From: a virus
Strand: one strand, 5' to 3'
Length of the DNA stretch: 30,081 bases
IMG/VR virus record: IMGVR_UViG_3300031525_000574
Location: 1 to 30,081 of that record
In this document: piece after piece, positions 7,526-16,800 of the stretch
Numbering within the stretch: position 1 is the first letter of the stretch
Layout of the letters: each line of letters starts with the position of its first letter
Notes under the pieces: generated by a model
Told to the model about the DNA's origin: nothing
Seen by the model: only the letters and a program-made list of their open reading frames with translations
Database searches by the model: none
Translations under genes and position numbers: made by a program

Positions 7526-8503
7526 GTGTCGGGTATACTCCCGTTGGTCCGCAATACCGCAACAGCACTATTCCCCATCACCCGTACAGTAGAGTTCGAC
7601 ACCTCCGTTTCCATAGCCATTAACGGCAATGAGCAGCGATACAAACGCCGTCAAGTATTGATGCGGGCCACGCTCAACTACCAGCACCTGAACGTGACGG
7701 ACCGGAACAACCTGCGTACGTTCTTCAATTCCCAGAAGGGCCAATTCGATCCAACCTGGTATTTCGTTTTAGGCAAATCGGCCATCGGCAGCGTTAGCGG
7801 AACGACGCTCACGATCCCCACCTTCGGCCCGTATTATTTTGCGCCATCGGACGTGGGCGGAACGGCTTACATCGCCACGGCGGCCGGCGGCGGCAATCCG
7901 CTCATCGCGGCCATCACCGCGTATGTCAATTCGCACCAGGTAACGCTCGCAACGGGTGGAACGGCCAGTAATCAGGATACGCGCTGGGGCATCTATTTCG
8001 GCAACATGACGCTGCTATCCGACTCGCTATCGATGCAGGAACCGGGCAACGAGCCGTTGCTCTATACCATGACGCTGGCGTGCCGGCAGACCCGCCAACT
8101 CGTGAACGTTGCCCCCACGGCTCTAGCGGCCTATCCCACGCTGTCTACCGGACTGGTCGCGCAGCGCCCGTACACGCAAATCGAGCGCTTCTACACGATG
8201 ACGCAGGATCAGGCGTCGGGGATGCGGTACAGCTACGAATATTACAGCAGCGGGCTAGTCGGGTTCCCGACCGGCGCGCTATTCGGGTGGAAACTCACGT
8301 ACAACATATCGAATGCGGATCTGGCGACTATCGAGAGCTTTTTTCGCGGGCAATGGGGGCGGTATGGGGCATTCTCGTTCACTGACCCGGATAGCGGCAC
8401 CCTATACAGCCCGTGCCGCTTCGATTCCGATATTTTACAAATTGTGCATCAAGGGCCGAACTTGAACACGGTCACGATACAGATCGTGCAGACCAATAAC
8501 TAA
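7526..8503 (+). CDS. Distal tail / minor tail protein with two DUF2460-like halves
   Basis: 325 residues from GTG 7526, chosen because AAGAGG lies about 9 nt upstream. The protein seems to contain a tandem repeat of one fold: residues about 40-80 (LNYQHLNVTDRNNLRTFFNS, then GQFDPTWYF) and residues about 245-305 (LTYNISNADLATIESFFRGQ, then YGAFSFTDPDSG) both follow a pattern of hydrophobic strand, acidic helix, FF/F-F, short loop and F-x-D. This is the pattern of minor tail proteins of the gpM or DUF2460 type that join tube and tail tip. Position between tape measure and tail tip genes agrees. Family choice is by eye. Confidence 0.72.
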   Translation: MSGILPLVRNTATALFPITRTVEFDTSVSIAINGNEQRYKRRQVLMRATLNYQHLNVTDRNNLRTFFNSQKGQFDPTWYFVLGKSAIGSVSGTTLTIPTFGPYYFAPSDVGGTAYIATAAGGGNPLIAAITAYVNSHQVTLATGGTASNQDTRWGIYFGNMTLLSDSLSMQEPGNEPLLYTMTLACRQTRQLVNVAPTALAAYPTLSTGLVAQRPYTQIERFYTMTQDQASGMRYSYEYYSSGLVGFPTGALFGWKLTYNISNADLATIESFFRGQWGRYGAFSFTDPDSGTLYSPCRFDSDILQIVHQGPNLNTVTIQIVQTNN

Positions 8504-8530
8504 GTCGGAAGCACTCGGCAGCCGAGCGCT

Positions 8531-8734
8531 TCATAGCGGCAACGGGAGCACGCGGCGCCGGTCGACGTGCTCGTGTGTAAGCGTCAGAGACGACACCGCT
8601 AGCTTGAGGTCCCGAATCACCCGCATCTGATGAGTAAGAATGTGTTCCGCTTGCGAGCGTGCCTCCGGCGGATTCACTATCCAGAGAGCCGGGCTATGCC
8701 AATCTTCCAGATGGCGGACGTAAACACCGATCAC
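8531..8734 (-). CDS. Possible C-terminal part of a disrupted minus-strand gene
   Basis: 67 residues from GTG 8734, but the frame is open upstream to about 8822 and the extra residues look coding (LWQPGKLISIPQRTFPVIGV). No good start codon with a ribosome site is visible there. The protein ends in ...SLTLTHEHVDRRRVLPLPL. The segment L-W-x-P-G resembles the C-terminal end of the 29-residue peptide encoded at 10233-10322 (LDPERLLWVPG), and the DNA around both is similar, so the methyltransferase block may have separated the two parts of one gene. Function is not recognised. Confidence 0.35.
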   Translation of the reverse strand: MIGVYVRHLEDWHSPALWIVNPPEARSQAEHILTHQMRVIRDLKLAVSSLTLTHEHVDRRRVLPLPL

Positions 8735-8840
8735 GGGAAACGTCCGCTGCGGGATGGAAATCAGCTTCCCGGGTTGCCATAAGGAGCCGGTAAATGTGCA
8801 GCTTTCGCCGCCGCGCTTCTGTTAAACGCTCGACCATCTT

Positions 8841-9035
8841 TTGCGCTTGTACCGCGAGTATGAGCTACGGATGGGAGGATTCAATCACAAGCCGTACAAC
8901 CTGGGCTGGGGACATCATCACTGCAATGTCGTGGTTAAAGATTCCGGCATCCTACGGACGCTTGCGTGGATGGAGGAAGTGATACAAAGGAATGTCGAAG
9001 GCGGTCACTTACCGACAGCGAATAAGGGCAGTTGA
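8841..9035 (+). CDS. Small hypothetical protein, possibly frameshifted at its 5' end
   Basis: The plus-strand frame is open from 8826 to 9035 and gives about 65-70 residues that look like real protein (LRLYREYELRMGGFNHKPYN, then GWGHHHCNVVVKDSGILRTL and WMEEVIQRN). The only start is TTG 8841 with no ribosome site. A good site (AAGGAG, 7 nt before ATG 8794) lies upstream but in another frame, so a one-base indel may have split the gene. The His-rich GWGHHHC stretch could bind metal. It overlaps the 3' end of the methyltransferase gene on the opposite strand by 31 nt. Family not recognised. Confidence 0.4.
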   Translation: MRLYREYELRMGGFNHKPYNLGWGHHHCNVVVKDSGILRTLAWMEEVIQRNVEGGHLPTANKGS

Positions 9036-10147
9036 GGCAACTGACGGCTTGGCTTGACGGTAAGGTCGCAGCGAGCATCGGATTCTACCGGGTTGCGCAT
9101 ATCGTAGATTTGCAGTCGCTCCGCAATCGTGACAACCCATAGCGAAGCGATTTCCATAGAGATGCTGCGACGGCCCAACTTAAGGGCTGCGAGCGCCGTG
9201 CTGCCGGAGCCCGCGAAGCAATCAAGCACGATGTCACCGGGGAATGTGGTGGCTTCGATAGCGTGTTCAAGCATGGACGTCGGCTTCTCCGCCGGATGTT
9301 TGCCTTTGTAAGGGCGCACCGATGGGAAGTTCCAGACGTCCGTAAACTCCTTGGTGGCATCCATCGTGAAGGGCCTAACTGCATCCTCGTATGGGGGCAG
9401 GGGGGCGATTTTGCCAGTCGAAAATAGAGCGTCGCAGAGTTTGGCGTACTGCTCACGGCTTGGTATGTTGCGCCCCGCTTCCCAGTTGCATACCGCGCCG
9501 CCGTGGTTGATTCGACCGTAAGCCCCGGTTAGCTCAGCCAGGTCTTTGGCCGTTAGACCGGATTCCTTACGGGCCTCTCGGAGCATATGCGCTAGTGGCG
9601 AGCGGTGTAAATTTCCCTCGCAGGCTGGCTCGGCGAATATTATACGCTCGGTGTGCGGATACCACTGACGCAAGGCTTCCTTTTTCATCTTTTGTTTCCA
9701 GCCGTCAAATCCTGGGTCGTTGGGCTTCGTCCAGACGATTTGCGACAGGATGTTGAACTCCTTGGAGAACATGACCTCTAGTCGAGCGGCCATCTCCGAG
9801 GCGCAGAAGCAAAGAAAGGAACCATTCGGTTTAAGCACGCGCTTCCACTCGGCGGAATATTCGGCCATCCAGTCCAGATAGTGCTGGTCTTCCTCAAATG
9901 CCGTATCGCCGTAGATGTTGCTTTTCTTGGTCGCGTGGTAGGGCGGGTCGGTGAGTATAAGGGAGATGCTGTGGCTAGGGAGGCGACGAAGCAGTGCGAG
10001 CGAATCTCCTTCGGCTAAAAGAGCTTTGGACGAAGCGGCCTGCACGGAACTGTCGAGGGCAGCGGCAATTTTCTGAAAGTCTGTTTCCCGTGAGGGTGGG
10101 GAGAGAGCCGGGCCTGGCGATGCAGAGAGTTTTCGTTTTGCGTACAA
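9005..10147 (-). CDS. DNA methyltransferase (beta-type, N6-adenine or N4-cytosine) with an HTH-like insert
   Basis: About 380 residues from TTG 10147, chosen because AGGAGG lies 4 nt upstream and a promoter at 10179-10208 would start transcription downstream of the ATG at 10183. Numbering from TTG: catalytic motif IV T-D-P-P-Y at about 66-70, and the SAM-binding motif I D-C-F-A-G-S-G-S-T at about 309-317, preceded by HPAEKP and A-x-x-F-P-G-D-I-V-L-D. The order IV before I is that of beta-class enzymes, which transfer a methyl group to an exocyclic amino group of DNA. Residues about 197-240 (GLTAKDLAELTGAYGRINHG, then VCNWEAGRNIPS) look like an XRE-type helix-turn-helix in the target recognition region. 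No restriction enzyme is near, so it probably protects phage DNA or alters expression. Confidence 0.85.
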   Translation of the reverse strand: MYAKRKLSASPGPALSPPSRETDFQKIAAALDSSVQAASSKALLAEGDSLALLRRLPSHSISLILTDPPYHATKKSNIYGDTAFEEDQHYLDWMAEYSAEWKRVLKPNGSFLCFCASEMAARLEVMFSKEFNILSQIVWTKPNDPGFDGWKQKMKKEALRQWYPHTERIIFAEPACEGNLHRSPLAHMLREARKESGLTAKDLAELTGAYGRINHGGAVCNWEAGRNIPSREQYAKLCDALFSTGKIAPLPPYEDAVRPFTMDATKEFTDVWNFPSVRPYKGKHPAEKPTSMLEHAIEATTFPGDIVLDCFAGSGSTALAALKLGRRSISMEIASLWVVTIAERLQIYDMRNPVESDARCDLTVKPSRQLPQLPLFAVGK

Positions 10148-10178
10148 TGGCCCTCCTTTCACTGGCTTCAATACATGA

Positions 10179-10208
10179 TACATAAAGTCATCATAGCCGT
10201 GGTGTCAA
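10179..10208 (-). promoter_or_regulatory. Sigma70-like promoter for the methyltransferase gene
   Basis: On the minus strand a perfect -35 box TTGACA (10203-10208) is followed after 17-18 nt by a weak -10 box (TTATGT or TATGTA at 10179-10185). Transcription would start near 10172, between the ATG at 10183 and the TTG start at 10147 with its AGGAGG. Confidence 0.5.
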
Positions 10209-10232
10209 GCGTGGCAGCAATCGGGCAAAAGG

Positions 10233-10322
10233 CTAAGTGCATTCCCCGGGCACCCACAGGAGCCTTTCCGGGTCCAGGGCAGCGGCGGCGAGACAGGCGA
10301 ACAACGCGCGGCGACTCATCAT
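10233..10322 (-). CDS. 29-residue peptide with twin-arginine-like N-terminus
   Basis: The start ATG at 10322 overlaps the stop of the preceding minus-strand gene as ATGA, which implies translational coupling. The peptide begins M-M-S-R-R-A-L-F followed by a Cys/Ala/Leu-rich stretch and L-D-P-E-R-L-L-W-V-P-G, then stops after E-C-T. I recall the N-terminal arginine pair, short hydrophobic run and DPERLLW-x-PG from longer phage hypothetical proteins, so this may be a truncated member; its lost continuation may be the frame at 8531-8822. Function unknown. Confidence 0.45.
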   Translation of the reverse strand: MMSRRALFACLAAAALDPERLLWVPGECT

Positions 10323-10519
10323 TTCTTCGCCGCCTTCACCTGGGCCTCAGCCTTCAGACGGTCGATCTGCTGCTCGATGCGATCTAATTGATCATTAATG
10401 TGTTGCCGGTCTTTCCGGACCCGCTCGCTGTGCGCGTCGATCTGCCAGCTTGCAACACCCATTAGCACGACGGCCAGCAATCCGACCATAATGGCGAAAG
10501 CGATGTCTCGGCCATTCAT
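10319..10519 (-). CDS. Small membrane protein with coiled coil (i-spanin-like)
   Basis: 66 residues: a short polar N-terminus, one membrane segment at about residues 6-25 (IAFAIMVGLLAVVLMGVASW), then a highly charged heptad-like helix to the end (Ile, Leu and Asp/Glu/Arg/Lys). This layout, one N-terminal anchor and a periplasmic coiled coil, is that of inner-membrane spanins or small phage membrane proteins. It overlaps both neighbours by ATGA, so the three genes from 10752 to 10233 form one coupled minus-strand operon. The spanin label depends on the holin-like gene next to it; no outer-membrane partner was found. Confidence 0.5.
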   Translation of the reverse strand: MNGRDIAFAIMVGLLAVVLMGVASWQIDAHSERVRKDRQHINDQLDRIEQQIDRLKAEAQVKAAKK

Positions 10520-10752
10520 GAGCGACTCTCTTTTGTCCTAAACATGGAATAGCCGAACAGCATGACGCCGAGCACAAGCAAACCGTACCCGATCCAGGTC
10601 ATATGACCGACGAACCAGTGCGCAAAGACAGTTATGGCTTTATCGTAAGCCTGGATGATTAGGAGTTCCGCCCCGAGAATCACGCTCATGGCGGCGCACC
10701 ACCCGATGCCAAAGCGGCCGATGTCGGACTTCACATCACAAGCATAACCCAT
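10516..10752 (-). CDS. Small two-helix membrane protein (holin-like)
   Basis: 78 residues from ATG 10752, whose ATGGGT is the reverse complement of box A of the R repeat at 10747-10840. Two hydrophobic segments, about residues 18-38 (WCAAMSVILGAELLIIQ) and 50-70 (WIGYGLLVLGVMLFGYSMF), are followed by a short basic tail, as in class II holins. The next gene overlaps its stop by ATGA and encodes a spanin-like protein. An upstream in-frame start would lie inside the R repeat and the tail-tip leader and is less likely. A holin role in timed lysis is plausible; a membrane protein of other function is possible. Confidence 0.5.
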   Translation of the reverse strand: MGYACDVKSDIGRFGIGWCAAMSVILGAELLIIQAYDKAITVFAHWFVGHMTWIGYGLLVLGVMLFGYSMFRTKESRS

Positions 10753-10840
10753 CTCTACCAACAGAATCCGACCGACAGACAAACGGTCTCCAGTTCCCCG
10801 ATAACATCGCGCGATTGAACGCGCATCGAAGCCACAAAAG
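10747..10840 (+). repeat. R repeat copy, plus orientation, leader of the tail-tip gene
   Basis: It runs from ACCCATCTCTACCAACAG through CGCGCGATTGAACGCGC to ATCGAAGCCACAAAAG, touching ATG 10842. The middle box (GCGCTGAAGAGCC in others) is diverged. Its distal end contains the start codon of the minus-strand holin-like gene. Confidence 0.75.
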
Positions 10841-10841
10841 C

Positions 10842-13800
10842 ATGGCACTATCCGGCACAGTAGCGCAGAACAAGGACACAAAACCTTTAGGCTACAGGCC
10901 AGTTATCTTGATCCAACTCCAATTCTTGGATGGAACATATTTGTATCTGAGCACCATGCCGTTAAACCCCAACGAGGGTGGCTACGTCTACAACGGCAAC
11001 AATTATTTGGCGCGTATCGTCAGTGAAAACTTCTCCGTAACGCAGGCACGCAGCGCCGACGGCATCGACCGCATCCCCGCAATCACGCTGAAGCTGGCCG
11101 ACCCGGATTATTTCCTGTGGTTGTCCTACGAAATGCAGCACGGCTTCTGCGGCGCCATCATGACGGCCTCGCTGATCCTAATGGACATTTCGTCCACAAC
11201 CGGGGCGTACATCTACACCTCGGATTCGCCGATGCAGTTCATTGGCATCTGCGACCCGCCCAACCGGGAGAACGACGGCGCCACCATGACGTTGAGCGCG
11301 CAGTCGTCGCACAATATGGGCAAGGTCTATCAGCCCTATGTGCAGGTGCAGCAGCGCTGTCCGTGGGTGTTTCCGGTAGGCCCCACGCAACGGCTCACCG
11401 GCGGGACGGACCCGTCCTCGAATTGGTGGTTCTGCGGCTATGACCCGGATCAACCGGGTACCGATCCGGAACTGAACGGGCCGTGCGAACGGGGCAATAC
11501 CACCACGGCCAATCTGGTGATCGACGGGACCACGGTCACGGACGCCAACGGTGTTTACATCGCCTGCGACTACACCAAAAGCGGGACATATGGGTGCGTC
11601 GCGCACGGGATGTATACCGCCGATTCGCTCGGCCGGCAGACCGGACGGTTTGGCGGCGAACAATGGGCGCCGACCACGCTCGAAAGCCGCTCCAAAAGCT
11701 ATACGACCGGCAAGCAGGTGACCGTTTTCAGCGCCACCAATCAATCGATCTACACAGATCGGTTCCCCATGCTTTATGGGACGCAATGGGTCATCCCGCC
11801 CATTGTCATCAACGAATTGGGGGACGCCAATTCGACGCGCGGCGAAGCCACTATCTGCATGGGCAATATCGGCACCTACGGCATCCTACAGGTGGTTCTC
11901 AATTCGATCATCGTCCCACGCAACAATGCCGGGAATCCGCTCGGCCCCGGCGCTTCGCCGACCGATCCGCTCCAACGCTGGAATTTCACCGGCGGCGGCA
12001 CCTTCGGGTATTGCTATGGATCACGCAACGGAGCACCCACCGACGACGCCGGCTTCAACGATTCTAACGGTGTTCCGCAGGGCGATCCTCACGGCTCACA
12101 CGCCACCATCGAATGGGTAGTTTACAGCGAATTGCTGCAATCGACATCCCTGCCGTCCATGATGATTCTGGCCAGCGGGCCGCAAATTTGGGTATGGGGC
12201 ACTCCCACCACGAAGGCTCTCCAGTTCTCGGTTTCTCCAGCCTGGGCGGTGATGGATCTGCTGATCCATTCCAACTGGACTTTCCCGGAACTCGATATCC
12301 AGAGCTTCATCACCGCCGCGCAGATTGCGTTTGTCAACGTCAGCTACATCAACAACACGGGCCAGACCGCGATTCACCAGCGCTATATGTGCGCGATGGT
12401 CGTTCACCAGCGGCGCACCGCCCAGGAAGTCATCCAGATGACGCTGCGCTGTTTCAACGCGCAACTCGTGCCGAACTCCTCGTCCGGCCTGCTACAACTC
12501 ATCGTTCGACAGACCCTCGGCGACCAGCAGCCGGCGCCGATCACCGGCAGTAATTTCAATACGCTCATCCAATCCATTCCAGGGAACGCCTCGCAAACGC
12601 TGGTCAACACCTACGAAGCCGGCGGCTCCACTGGTTATTCCGGCTATGTGGCATGGATGTTCGACGAATCGTCGATCTACCGGCCGCAGACGGCCTCGGG
12701 CGATGCGCCGCCGCGCCTCCGCGTGTATTCGACGCCCAACCTGCAGCGGCCGAACGAAGTCACTTTCCCTTTCCAGGACCAGGATAATTCCTATGTTCAG
12801 GACAGTTTGACGCTCGACGACGAGGAAGCCATTAACCGGGCGGGAGGTTATAACGGCGCGGTGCTCAATACGGAGACCTATCAGGTTCTGGGTATTTCCA
12901 ATTTCGATCAGGCCATCCGCATCGCCAATGTGTATCTGGCGGAGCAGAATCATGGTAATCCGGAAGGCGATGCCCGGGGCACATACTTTTTCGAGCTGGA
13001 ATCGACCGTGCGGATCGAGCACCTTCGGGTGGGTCAGATCGTGCTCATGCAGAATCAATCGCTCGGCATGAATGGCGCTACGCCGCTGCAATCGCCGCCC
13101 GGCACTTCCATCCCAGGCTTCCTATGCCGGGTGATCTCGACGGCCCCCACCACCGACTTCGAGCGGTCCGTCTGCCAACTCGCCTGGCACGAGGATATCT
13201 GGTATACCGACGTATTCGGGCAGGCGCCGGCGCCCTTTTATTCCGCACAGGCCCGCGGCATCCCGGCGCGCCCCCCCTTCGCCTGGAGCCCATACGGCCA
13301 GCAGCCGCTGGCCGGGGACGCCATGTGGCCTTCGACCGACTGGGGCTTCGGGATCTCGCAATCCTATACGATCAATGCGGACGGATCGGCGCTCTGCACG
13401 GTGACTATCTACGGATGCCCGCCCGTCAATAAGTTCGCCACCGTCCTGGCGCCTCCGCTCCTGCCCGTCCAGGGCACTACCTCCCCGACCGGCGGCACGA
13501 TTTCTGGCGGCCAGTCGATCTACCTGATGCTGGCCGGCATCGACGTAAGCGGGTTCTATACACCGCTGTCGCAGCCGTGCCTGGTCAACGTCCCCGCGGG
13601 AACCAACACGAATACGATCAGTATTCCCTCGATCTACTGGCCCGCCGGCACGACGGGCTGGGTCTGCTATGGCGGTCTCGACCAGCAGCGCTTTTGCGAA
13701 CAGTCGAGCGGCACGGGAGATTCAATCACCAGCCTCCAGATCAACAGCCTGAACGTGTCCACCTATGGCGCGCCTGATCCGCTCGCGGCCAGCATGTATT

Positions 13801-16800
13801 ACCGCTGGAAACAGGAGATCCACGGCGGGATCTGGGGCGGACAGGTCAATGCTGTCACAACCGGGCAACTCACTTTCACTGGCGGCAATTTCGGCAGCTC
13901 GGGCTGGAACGGCCGTATCGTGAGCCTGATCGCCAATCCAGCGGGATCGCTGACGAACATCCCGTTGCAGGACTTTCTGGTCACATCCACGAGCGGCAAC
14001 ATCCTGACCGTCACGCCGGATCCGCTCGCCGCGGGCGTAGCGGTTGGCGCCGTCTTCGTGATGCGATGCGCGGCGACCACTTATACTTCGACTACCATCG
14101 GGGATTCGGGGTTCGTCAATGGCTTCTCGACCGGTCTCACTCCCGGCAAAGAAGTCGGCAATCAGGTGCGGGTCATCGGCAATTTCGGGAATGCAGCGAC
14201 CAATCAGACCCGCACCATCGTCGCAAATACCGCGACGGTGTTTACGCTGGATACGCCGTTCGACGTCACCCCGACGGCGGGCTCGATTTTCGTGGTGCTC
14301 CAAGCCGCTTGGCAAGGAAGCTTCGATGTGCCGTACACTTCCGCGACCACGGCGCCCAGCCCGGTACCGGCAATTGCATCGCTCATCGTCACCAATTTCA
14401 AGGGCACGACCATCTTCATCGAGGCGATGACTATGGACGCCTCCGGCAACACCGCGCTCGAATACTTTTCGCCCTGGCGCGAACTGTACGTCTGGGGCTC
14501 GGCGGGCACGGGCGGCGGCGTGCTGGCGGTGCTCGGCATTACCGCCGCGTTCGGCTTGGGCAACGTCGGCACGGCCTATACCGGTTCCTTCGTGGCGACG
14601 GGCGGCCTCAAGCCTTACACATACGCCATCACCAGCGGGTCGCTGCCGCCTGGCCTGAGCCTCAACACCGGGACGGTACCCGCGACGGCCGCAAATGCCG
14701 GGCAGGTAACCGGCACCCCCACAACGGCCGGCACAACTCCGTACGTGTGCGTGGTAACCGATTCGGCAGCTAACACGGCCACGACCACCGGCTCGATCAC
14801 CATCCTGCCCACCGGAGTCGGCCCGTTCACCGACGTGGTTACCGGTCTGATTCTGACGGTCGCCTTCCGTGCCAGCGGAAATCAGGGCGGCTACCAATTC
14901 GAAGTCCAGGGCAAATTCACGCCTCCCACGGATTCGGCCTATGCATATTCGATCGCTGGCCTGTTCGTGGTCGGTGCGTCGGGAACGCCTGGCACCGCGG
15001 CCAACCCCGGCGGACCACTGGCGGCCAACGTCGCGCCGGCAATCAGCAGTTGGACCGGGCCGTGGTACGACGTGCCCGCGGCCTCCACGCAATACATGGT
15101 GTACGTCTGGTGCATCAACATCAACGGACTCCAGTCCACGCTGAACACCAACACGTCCGCATCGCCGATCACCATCTCGATCGCTATCGCGCAGGCGTAC
15201 GTGAACGGCGGCGCTACGGTGGTGGGCGCGGAGATCCCGAACTGCACGCTATCGAACGTCAACATCGCGTACAACCTCGGCAACACCGCGGACGGAATCG
15301 AAGGCTACAACGTGATCGGGACCGGCACGACGCCGACAGACCCGCGCTTCGCCGGCGCCGAATTGTTCCTGTGCCCTATCGCCGAATTGATGGGCTACAA
15401 CGGCACGGTGGACGCGGTCATTCCGGCGATTTCGACCGCCTCGCCCACCGCCTTCAATATTCTCGTTTCTCCGTTCGGCATTACGACGGGCGGCACGTGT
15501 ACGGTAGCTTCCGACGGCGTCACCGTTACGAGTATCACGGCAACGATTGCCGCGGGGCTGGCCAATAATTTCGTCGCAATCGGCACGGTCATTTATCAGG
15601 TCCAGACGTATGTCAGTTCCAGCTCCGTGGTTCTAATCGCAGGCTCCGGATGTCCTCAAGGGACTGGCCTCGTCTTCCAGTCGCTCGAATGCCGATACAC
15701 TTTCGCGGTTGGAGACACCGTACAGATTGCGAATGAGCGTTTCACGCTGACCACGTATTCGCAAACTTGCACGTTTGCTTCCGGCAGCCCCTATCCCGTG
15801 TATTCGACATGGACGCTGACGACCATCGTCGGCCAAACCGCGGCGACACACACAACCGGCGTGGGCCAGCTCATCGTGGATGTGCTCAGCCCGGCCGGCA
15901 ATGTGGATCTTTACGGCGGAAGCCTGGCGCCCGGCTCCACCCAATCCGTGAGCGATGATTATGACATCGGTGCGCCCACGGCTTATATCGCCTATATGGT
16001 CAGCCTCTCGACGTTGGGCCTTTACAATACATGGCCCGTCGCGGGCATCACGCCATCCTTCATTATCGGCGCCGTGGAAGTGCAGACCACCGGCAACCTG
16101 CAAGCCTCGCGCCTGACGCCCACGCAATTCGACGGAACCATGGCAGTCGTCAACGGCCGACTCAGTTCGCTCGTGCCGACCGGCAGCAACATGTGTGTGA
16201 ACGGCAATTTCATGGCCGGCTACAACGCGGGCACCACGTGCCCGAAGGGCTGGACATGGGCCGGCGCCCCAAACACTATATCGGTTACCTCCGGCGTCGA
16301 ATTGGTGCCCGGCCAGCCCAGCGGGTATATCACCGGAAACGGCCAGCTTTCGAGCACCAATCAGCCCTGCTTTATTGGATCGCAGTACGGCATCCAGATG
16401 TGGTTCGATACCGGCTCCTCGCCCAACGGCACCTATGTCTTGCAGATTGCGTTTCTAAGCGCGGCCGGCGCCTACGTCAGCGACGGCGGCGCCGCCGTCA
16501 CCGGCAATCTCTCGTCGTTCAGCGGCGGCTGGGCAAGACTCCCTTCGACAACAAACACGCTGTTGGTTGGCACCGCGCCGGCCGGGGCCGCGCAGATGCA
16601 AGTCAATCTGGGCATCACCGGGATGACCAGCGGCTTTCTGTGCATCGCCAATTGCACCCTGCAGCTTCTCACCCCCGGCGCTGGCGTGCAGACGGCGGGC
16701 CCGGTGGGCGTCGATGCGAACAATAATCTCAACATCCTCGCTGCTTCGATCCAGAACGTGCATCTTGCGGCGGCGGCCGTTGCATCCTCGAATATTCAGG

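Noticed and set aside
13722-15092. 456-residue minus-strand ORF opposite the tail-tip gene
   Set aside because: Arg/Gly-rich, repetitive composition typical of the antisense frame of GC-rich coding DNA, with no start signal; the plus-strand gene is convincing throughout.
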